Source: DASSZN01 sp035702805
GTDB lineage: Bacteria; Chloroflexota; Chloroflexia; Thermomicrobiales; Thermomicrobiaceae
Reading direction: 5' to 3'
DNA: 10,422 bases
Assembly: GCA_035702805.1 (NCBI GenBank)
Contig: DASSZN010000367.1
Location: 1 to 10,422, forward strand
Shown here: piece by piece, positions 6,228 to 10,422 of the stretch
How positions within the stretch are numbered: the stretch's first letter is position 1
Layout of the letters: each line of letters begins with the position of its first letter
Translations under genes and position numbers: made by a program
Notes under the pieces: model-generated
Seen by the model: only the letters and a program-made list of their open reading frames with translations
Databases searched by the model: none
Told to the model about the DNA's origin: nothing

Positions 6228-7175
6228 GTGACCGCCATCGATTGGCTGCTCGACGCGGACCCGTCGATCCGCTGGCAGGTGCTGCGGGACCTCACGGACG
6301 CCTCCGCCGAGGAGGTCGCCGCCGAGCGGGCGCGAGTCGCCACCGAGGGCTTCGGCGCGCGGCTGCTCGCCCTGCAGGGACCCGACGGCGCCTGGGCCGG
6401 CGTGGCCTGGAACCGCGGCTGGGACTCCACCATGCACGTGCTGACGCTGCTGCGGGAACTGGGCCTCGATCCCGCGAGCGACCAGGCACGGCACGCAGTC
6501 GGGCTCGTGCGCGAACGCGTCACCTGGCGGGACTGCGGCCCGCCCGAGTGCGCCGGTAACCCCTTCTTCGCGGGCGAGGTCGAGCCCTGCATCAACGGGC
6601 AGGTGGCGGCCAGCGGCGCCTACTTCGGGCAGGACGTCCAGGGCATCGTCGACCGCCTGCTCGGCGAGCAGCTGGCGGACGGTGGCTGGAACTGCGAGGC
6701 CGAGAACGGCTCGACGCGCTCGTCGTTCAACACCACGATCTGCGTGCTTGAGGCCCTGCTCGAGATCGAACGCGCCGGCACCGGGACTCCAGAGGTGACC
6801 GCGGCCCGGCTCCGCGGCCAGGAGTATCTCCTCGAGCGCCGCCTCCTGCGGCGCCGCTCGACCGGTGAACTGATTGTCCGCGACCGCAAGGGCGGCGCCA
6901 ACTGGACGCGCTTCGCCTTCCCCGCCTGGTGGCACTACGATATGCTGCGCGGGCTCGACTACCTGCGCACCGCCGGCGTCACCCCCGACGAGCGCGTGAC
7001 CGAGGCGATCGCGCTGGTCGCCGCGAAGCGCGACGCCGACGGCCGCTGGCTGCTCGAGACTTGCTACCCCGGCGTCATGCCGGTCGAGATCGACGACGGC
7101 GAGGGCCGGCCGAGCCGCTGGAACACCCTCCGCGCCCTGCGCGTCCTCCGGTGGGCCGGGCAGGCTGCCGTCTGA
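6228..7175 (+). CDS. alpha-alpha toroid protein, squalene cyclase/prenyltransferase-beta-like
   Basis: This 315-aa protein appears to adopt the alpha-alpha barrel fold of terpene cyclases and prenyltransferase beta subunits. QW-like repeats are visible at 49-57 (LQGPDGAWA), 148-154 (QLADGGW) and 268-274 (RDADGRW). They come with paired helices ending in patterns such as TTICVLEALLEIE and WHYDMLRGLDYL. I see no DxDD motif of squalene-hopene cyclase. A Zn-binding Asp/Cys/His set of protein prenyltransferases is not clear, though C121, C156 and H236 are present. Two cysteines in DCGPPECAGN (102-111) might pair. The reaction is unknown. I chose the GTG at 6228 (MTAIDWLLDADPSIRWQ) because GGAGG precedes it and the upstream 13 residues are Arg-rich and unlike the family. 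The GTG at 6189 is the alternative. The gap to GGAGG is only 3 nt, so the start is not certain. Confidence 0.72.
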   Translation: MTAIDWLLDADPSIRWQVLRDLTDASAEEVAAERARVATEGFGARLLALQGPDGAWAGVAWNRGWDSTMHVLTLLRELGLDPASDQARHAVGLVRERVTWRDCGPPECAGNPFFAGEVEPCINGQVAASGAYFGQDVQGIVDRLLGEQLADGGWNCEAENGSTRSSFNTTICVLEALLEIERAGTGTPEVTAARLRGQEYLLERRLLRRRSTGELIVRDRKGGANWTRFAFPAWWHYDMLRGLDYLRTAGVTPDERVTEAIALVAAKRDADGRWLLETCYPGVMPVEIDDGEGRPSRWNTLRALRVLRWAGQAAV

Positions 7176-7206
7176 CGGCGACGGTCAGGCGTTTCCCGGC
7201 AACGCA

Positions 7207-7218
7207 CCACCCGGGTGG
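7207..7218. repeat. palindrome CCACCCGGGTGG, copy 3 of 3
   Basis: This copy, again followed by A, lies 31 bp after the stop of the toroid-fold gene and 29 bp upstream of the recombinase -35 box. GGCAACGCA (7198-7206) abuts it directly; the same 9-mer stands near copy 1. A position just upstream of a promoter suits an activator or a nucleoid-protein site. Confidence 0.6.
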
Positions 7219-7247
7219 ACGCGCCGACCTCTCCGCGGTGCCGCGCG

Positions 7248-7276
7248 TTGCCCGCGATCGCGACGGAGCGTATACT
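7248..7276 (+). promoter_or_regulatory. promoter of the tyrosine recombinase gene (TTGCCC - 17 bp - TATACT)
   Basis: The -35 TTGCCC is at 7248-7253 and the -10 TATACT at 7271-7276, with a 17-bp spacer. The -10 box is the same as that of copZ. Transcription would begin near 7283, leaving a 44-nt leader before the ATG at 7327. Confidence 0.7.
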
Positions 7277-7282
7277 ACCGGC

Positions 7283-7296
7283 AGTGTACGTACACT
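7283..7296. promoter_or_regulatory. operator-like perfect palindrome AGTGTACGTACACT
   Basis: This 14-bp perfect palindrome starts 6 bp after the -10 box and covers the expected transcription start of the recombinase gene. The position and symmetry are those of a repressor site for a dimeric helix-turn-helix protein. The repressor is not in the window. It differs from the copper operator of copZ in sequence but takes the same place relative to the promoter. Confidence 0.6.
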
Positions 7297-7326
7297 CTCG
7301 CCAGCGCGCCGTGAGGGGAGACGAGG

Positions 7327-8337
7327 ATGGCCGGCCCGAGCGAGCCGCTCTCGATCGCCGCCGCCGTCGAGGCCTTCTTCGAGGACCTCCACCTGTCGCC
7401 GCGCAGCAAGAAGACGTACCGCGGCGCCGTCGCCAAGTTCACCGCCTACCTCGAGGTCCACTTCGGCCTCGACCCCGCCGCCGAGCCCGTCACCGCCCTG
7501 AGCGAGGACCACGTCACCGCCTTCGTCGCCAGCCTGATGCCCGACGACGTGCGCTCCCCGGAGGAGGTCTCGCAGATGCGGACCGCCCAGACGAACCTCG
7601 CCGCCGTCCGGAAGCTCTACGCGTACCTGGCGTCCTACGACCTGCACCCGACCATCTCCACCGAGAAGCTGCGCACCCGCATCTCGGCGATGATGCCCCG
7701 CTTCACCCCGCCGCCCCCCGACGTGCGCACCGCCGACCTCGACCGCATCGTCGACCACGTGCGCGAGCTGCCGCACGAGACGGAGCCCGAGCACGAACTG
7801 CGTCGCCTCAAGCTGCGCGCGATGATCCTGTTCCTCTACCGCACGGGCGTGCGCGTCTCCGAGCTCTGCGGCCTGCGGCGGCGCGACGTCGACCTCGGCA
7901 CCGGCTCGGCGGGCGTCTACCGCGCCAAGGGCGGCAAGAGCCGCACCGTCCACTTCGACTCGGAGACGGGCGAGGCGCTGGTCGCCTACTGGGCCGCCCG
8001 CGGCGACGGCGGCCGGGGCGTCGGCAGCTTCCCGGCCTTCAGCGGGCGCGACCGGGTCGGCGCGCCCGGCTCGGCCATCAGCCCGCGCACCGTCGAGCAC
8101 ATCGTGGCCGAGCTCTGCGTCGCCGCGGGCGTCGAGAACCCGATCACCCCCCACTCCTTCCGCCACGGCCTGGCTACCGAGCTCGTCCGCCGCCGCGTGC
8201 GCGAGTCGACGGTCCAGACGATCCTCGGCCACGCCTCACCGACCACCACCCGCATCTACGTCCACAAGGTCGCGCTCGAGGTCGCCGAGGAGTACCAGGA
8301 GGCCTTCGGCGAGTACCGCCGCCCGGCCGGCGGCTGA
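7327..8337 (+). CDS. tyrosine recombinase / phage-type integrase, XerC/D-like
   Basis: This 336-aa enzyme cuts and rejoins DNA at specific sites through a phosphotyrosine link. Residues 10-110 form the SAM-like core-binding domain (AFFEDLHLSPRSKKTYRGAV). The catalytic domain (about 133-325) has the full active set: R176 in TGVRVSEL, K201 in the beta-hairpin RAKGGKSRTV, H276 and R279 in HSFRH, H302 in LGHAS and Y311 in RIYVHK. It should therefore be active. Its size is slightly above the XerC/D norm of about 300 because of inserts at 72-86 (MPDDVRSPEEVSQMR) and 224-250. The ATG at 7327 has GGGGAG 6 nt upstream. There is no excisionase, tRNA, phage gene or attL/attR pair nearby. It is thus not visibly part of a mobile element here, though one could extend outside the window. 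Regulation by the palindrome at 7283-7296 is likely. Confidence 0.93.
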   Translation: MAGPSEPLSIAAAVEAFFEDLHLSPRSKKTYRGAVAKFTAYLEVHFGLDPAAEPVTALSEDHVTAFVASLMPDDVRSPEEVSQMRTAQTNLAAVRKLYAYLASYDLHPTISTEKLRTRISAMMPRFTPPPPDVRTADLDRIVDHVRELPHETEPEHELRRLKLRAMILFLYRTGVRVSELCGLRRRDVDLGTGSAGVYRAKGGKSRTVHFDSETGEALVAYWAARGDGGRGVGSFPAFSGRDRVGAPGSAISPRTVEHIVAELCVAAGVENPITPHSFRHGLATELVRRRVRESTVQTILGHASPTTTRIYVHKVALEVAEEYQEAFGEYRRPAGG

Positions 8338-8362
8338 TTTGGCCGCGCCCTCGTCATCCCTC

Positions 8363-8382
8363 TCGATGGGTCGCCCCATCGA
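8363..8382 (+). terminator. hairpin after the recombinase gene
   Basis: TCGATGGG (8363-8370) and CCCATCGA (8375-8382) form a perfect 8-bp stem with the tetraloop TCGC, 25 nt after the recombinase stop. No T-run follows. The position suggests transcription termination or mRNA 3' protection. Confidence 0.5.
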
Positions 8383-8468
8383 ACGGCCACGCGTTCCGCC
8401 GACCGGCGCAACCGGGCTTACCCTGGCGCGTCCTCCCTGCGGGACGGTCGCGATGGGGGAGAGAACGC

Positions 8469-8531
8469 ATGCGTTGAATTGTCAGAGTTCTGCTGGTTCT
8501 GACCGTCGGGCTCGGCTGGCTCACCGCCGCC
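8469..8531 (+). other. signal-peptide coding segment interrupted by TGA at codon 3
   Basis: GGGGGAG (8455-8461) stands 7 nt before ATG at 8469, a well-placed start in the same frame as the gene downstream. The frame reads ATG CGT TGA, then continues IVRVLLVLTVGLGWLTAA into MPAGAAG. Together this is a textbook signal peptide: an Arg, a hydrophobic core and an Ala-rich cleavage site. A TGG (Trp) codon at position 3 would restore it. Directly after the TGA, GTCAGA (8481-8486) and TCTGAC (8498-8503) can form a 6-bp stem with an 11-nt loop. A sequencing error, a true nonsense mutation, an ATT start at 8478 or readthrough are all possible. Confidence 0.6.
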
Positions 8532-9812
8532 ATGCCGGCCGGGGCGGCGGGGCCCACCGCGAGCGAGATCGCCTTCTGGACGGAGCAGGGTCGGGTCGAC
8601 CGCGCGGTCGACGAGGGGCTGGCCAGCCGGAGCTGGGTCTGGGGGCCGAACGGCCAGCCGCGGACCACCTGGTCGGAGCCGTACGCCGATGCGCCCGGCG
8701 GCTGGCGCGTCGTCGGCTATACCGACAAAGGCCGCATGGAGATCACGCCGGGCACCGACGCGTCGTCGCCCTGGCACGTCGAGAGCGGGCTCCTCGCCGA
8801 GGAGATGATCACCGGCCACCTTCAACTCGGGGACACCCTCTTCCAGGACTTTCCGCCGGCCGCGATCGGCGTGGCCGGCGACCCCGACGACACCTCCGGG
8901 CCAACCTACGCCACGCTCGAGCCGCTCCTGTCCTACCGGCCGATCCCGTCCGGCTGGACCATCATCCAGACCATCGACCGCGCCGGCACCGTCGCGGTCG
9001 ACCCGTCGCTCGCCCGCTACGGCGTCACCGCGCGGGACGTCGGCGCCCCGACCCACCACACGGTCGCGTCGGTATTCTGGGACTTCATGAACTCGAGCGG
9101 CCTGCTCTGGTACCCGACGGCGGATCATCCGGCAGCCGGGTTCGCCGATCCGCGGTCGCCAGCCGGTTGGTTCGCCACCGGCACGCTCTTCCCGAACCCG
9201 TTCTACGCCACCGGCTACCCCATCACCGAGCCCTACTGGGCCAGGGTCGCGGTCGGCGGCAGGCTCGAGGAGGTACTCATCCAGTGCTTCCAGCGCCGCT
9301 GCCTGACCTACACGCCGGACAACCCGGGCGGCTGGCAGGTCGAGATGGGCAACATCGGCCGCCAGTACGAAGACTGGCGCTACGCCCAGCTCGGGTTCGG
9401 ACCCGCGCACGCCGGCACGGTCGCGGTCACGCCGGACCACGTGCTGATCTTCATGGGGCGGCTCGGCGCGACCCTTGGGTCGGCACAGACCTACGTGTCG
9501 ATGCCGCTCGCCGGCATCACCACGCTCACGCCCGGCGAGTGCGACGCCACGCAGGCCTGGAGCGAGGTCGTTCGCCAACTCGACGTGCCCGGCCAGCAAC
9601 TGGTCGTCGAGGGCGGTGGCGGGGTAACGTGGTCGGCGCCGTATCGCCTCTGGCTCAACGGCACGCACGAGCTGTTCAACGAGACGCTGGTACGCGAGGG
9701 CTACGCGAAGGTGGACCCGGCGCACCCCGACCCGCTCTATGAGGCGCGCCTGGTTGCCGCCCAGCAGCAGGCCCAGCAGGCGCACGCCGGCATCTGGGGC
9801 AACTGTCCCTGA
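8532..9812 (+). CDS. secreted protein with Chloroflexota-type repeat module and C-terminal SNase-like domain
   Basis: This is the uninterrupted part of the gene (426 aa from ATG 8532). The intended start is probably ATG 8469, where an in-frame TGA at codon 3 intervenes, so the signal peptide is encoded but not in one open frame. Residues 10-160 form a Trp-rich domain I do not recognise (WSEPYADAPGGWRVVGYTDKGRMEITPG). Residues about 178-284 hold the module GYPITEPYWARVAVGG...CFQRRCLTYTPDNPGGWQVEMGN...WRY, known to me from secreted Thermomicrobia proteins. Residues about 318-423 look like a staphylococcal nuclease domain: YVSMPLAGITTL, LFNETLVREGYAKVDP, and the ending AQQQAQQAHAGIWG. The catalytic Arg/Glu positions of nuclease do not align well (S323 or M324 and S368 in place of the two Arg), so it may be inactive. 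It lies downstream of the recombinase but after a hairpin, so is probably separately transcribed. Confidence 0.75.
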   Translation: MPAGAAGPTASEIAFWTEQGRVDRAVDEGLASRSWVWGPNGQPRTTWSEPYADAPGGWRVVGYTDKGRMEITPGTDASSPWHVESGLLAEEMITGHLQLGDTLFQDFPPAAIGVAGDPDDTSGPTYATLEPLLSYRPIPSGWTIIQTIDRAGTVAVDPSLARYGVTARDVGAPTHHTVASVFWDFMNSSGLLWYPTADHPAAGFADPRSPAGWFATGTLFPNPFYATGYPITEPYWARVAVGGRLEEVLIQCFQRRCLTYTPDNPGGWQVEMGNIGRQYEDWRYAQLGFGPAHAGTVAVTPDHVLIFMGRLGATLGSAQTYVSMPLAGITTLTPGECDATQAWSEVVRQLDVPGQQLVVEGGGGVTWSAPYRLWLNGTHELFNETLVREGYAKVDPAHPDPLYEARLVAAQQQAQQAHAGIWGNCP

Positions 9813-9813
9813 C

Positions 9814-9859
9814 CGAGCGCGTGGGCGAGCGGGCCGGCGCCGGCTCGCTCGTCGCTCGC
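9814..9859. terminator. GC-rich imperfect inverted repeat between convergent genes
   Basis: The 47 bp between the two stop codons contain GAGCG and CGAGC elements on the left that pair imperfectly with GCTCG and CGCTC elements on the right, around GCCGGCGCCGGC (9833-9844). A bulged stem can form in both RNA directions. It fits a shared terminator, without T-runs. Confidence 0.35.

Positions 9860-10422
<563 letters not shown>

Noticed and set aside
7075..8232. 385-codon minus-strand frame antisense to the recombinase, and the similar one at 8418-9785
   Set aside because: Both oppose genes with clear catalytic or domain signatures and have shadow-like composition.
7176..8382. Integrated element with att sites around the recombinase
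   Set aside because: I found no tRNA gene, no direct repeats flanking the gene and no phage or plasmid genes on either side.
8475..8503. Selenocysteine insertion at the TGA with the stem-loop as SECIS
   Set aside because: A Sec at codon 3 of a signal peptide has no plausible role, the stem is short, and no selenoprotein family matches. A nonsense change, an error or an alternative start is simpler.

Overview
The DNA is very GC-rich, with strong G/C preference at third codon positions and many GTG starts. The secreted protein near the right end carries a module (CLTYTPDNPGGWQVEMGN followed by WRY) that I associate with Thermomicrobia-type Chloroflexota such as Sphaerobacter and relatives. I therefore read this as a chromosomal segment of a thermomicrobial Chloroflexota; this comes from recalled family patterns, not from a search.

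Left part (1-2850). A possible minus-strand gene runs off the left edge. Next comes a minus-strand pair: an ECF sigma factor (start about 2371) and a membrane anti-sigma factor with a large multidomain outer part, overlapping by GTGA. Divergent from the sigma gene is copZ, a 68-residue copper chaperone. Its promoter (TTGGCG, 17 bp, TATACT) is followed by a copper-repressor type operator, ATACCCC-GGT-GGGGTAT. A strong hairpin at 2815-2845 separates copZ from a small convergent gene for a disordered hydrophilic protein.

Middle part (3297-7175). A Wzm/Wzt-like ABC exporter pair overlaps by one base and probably exports a cell-surface polysaccharide. After a gene-free stretch of about 340 bp comes a stand-alone receiver domain that keeps its phosphoacceptor Asp but appears to have lost the conserved Thr/Ser and Lys. 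Then follows a 315-residue protein with QW-like repeats, of the alpha-alpha toroid (squalene cyclase/prenyltransferase beta) fold.

Right part (7176-10422). A complete tyrosine recombinase has a good promoter (TTGCCC, 17 bp, TATACT) with a perfect 14-bp palindrome just after the -10 box. Next is a secreted protein with a C-terminal staphylococcal-nuclease-like domain. Its natural Shine-Dalgarno and ATG are followed by an in-frame TGA at codon 3, before an intact signal-peptide sequence. The window ends in the 3' part of a convergent UvrA-like gene.

Two things run across these units. The palindrome CCACCCGGGTGGA occurs three times, each time outside the confident genes. Two promoters share the same layout, a -10 TATACT with a palindrome 6-9 bp downstream. 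I see no CRISPR array, tRNA, rRNA or transposase. Most units look independent rather than parts of one pathway, and I do not find a clear multi-gene novel system.
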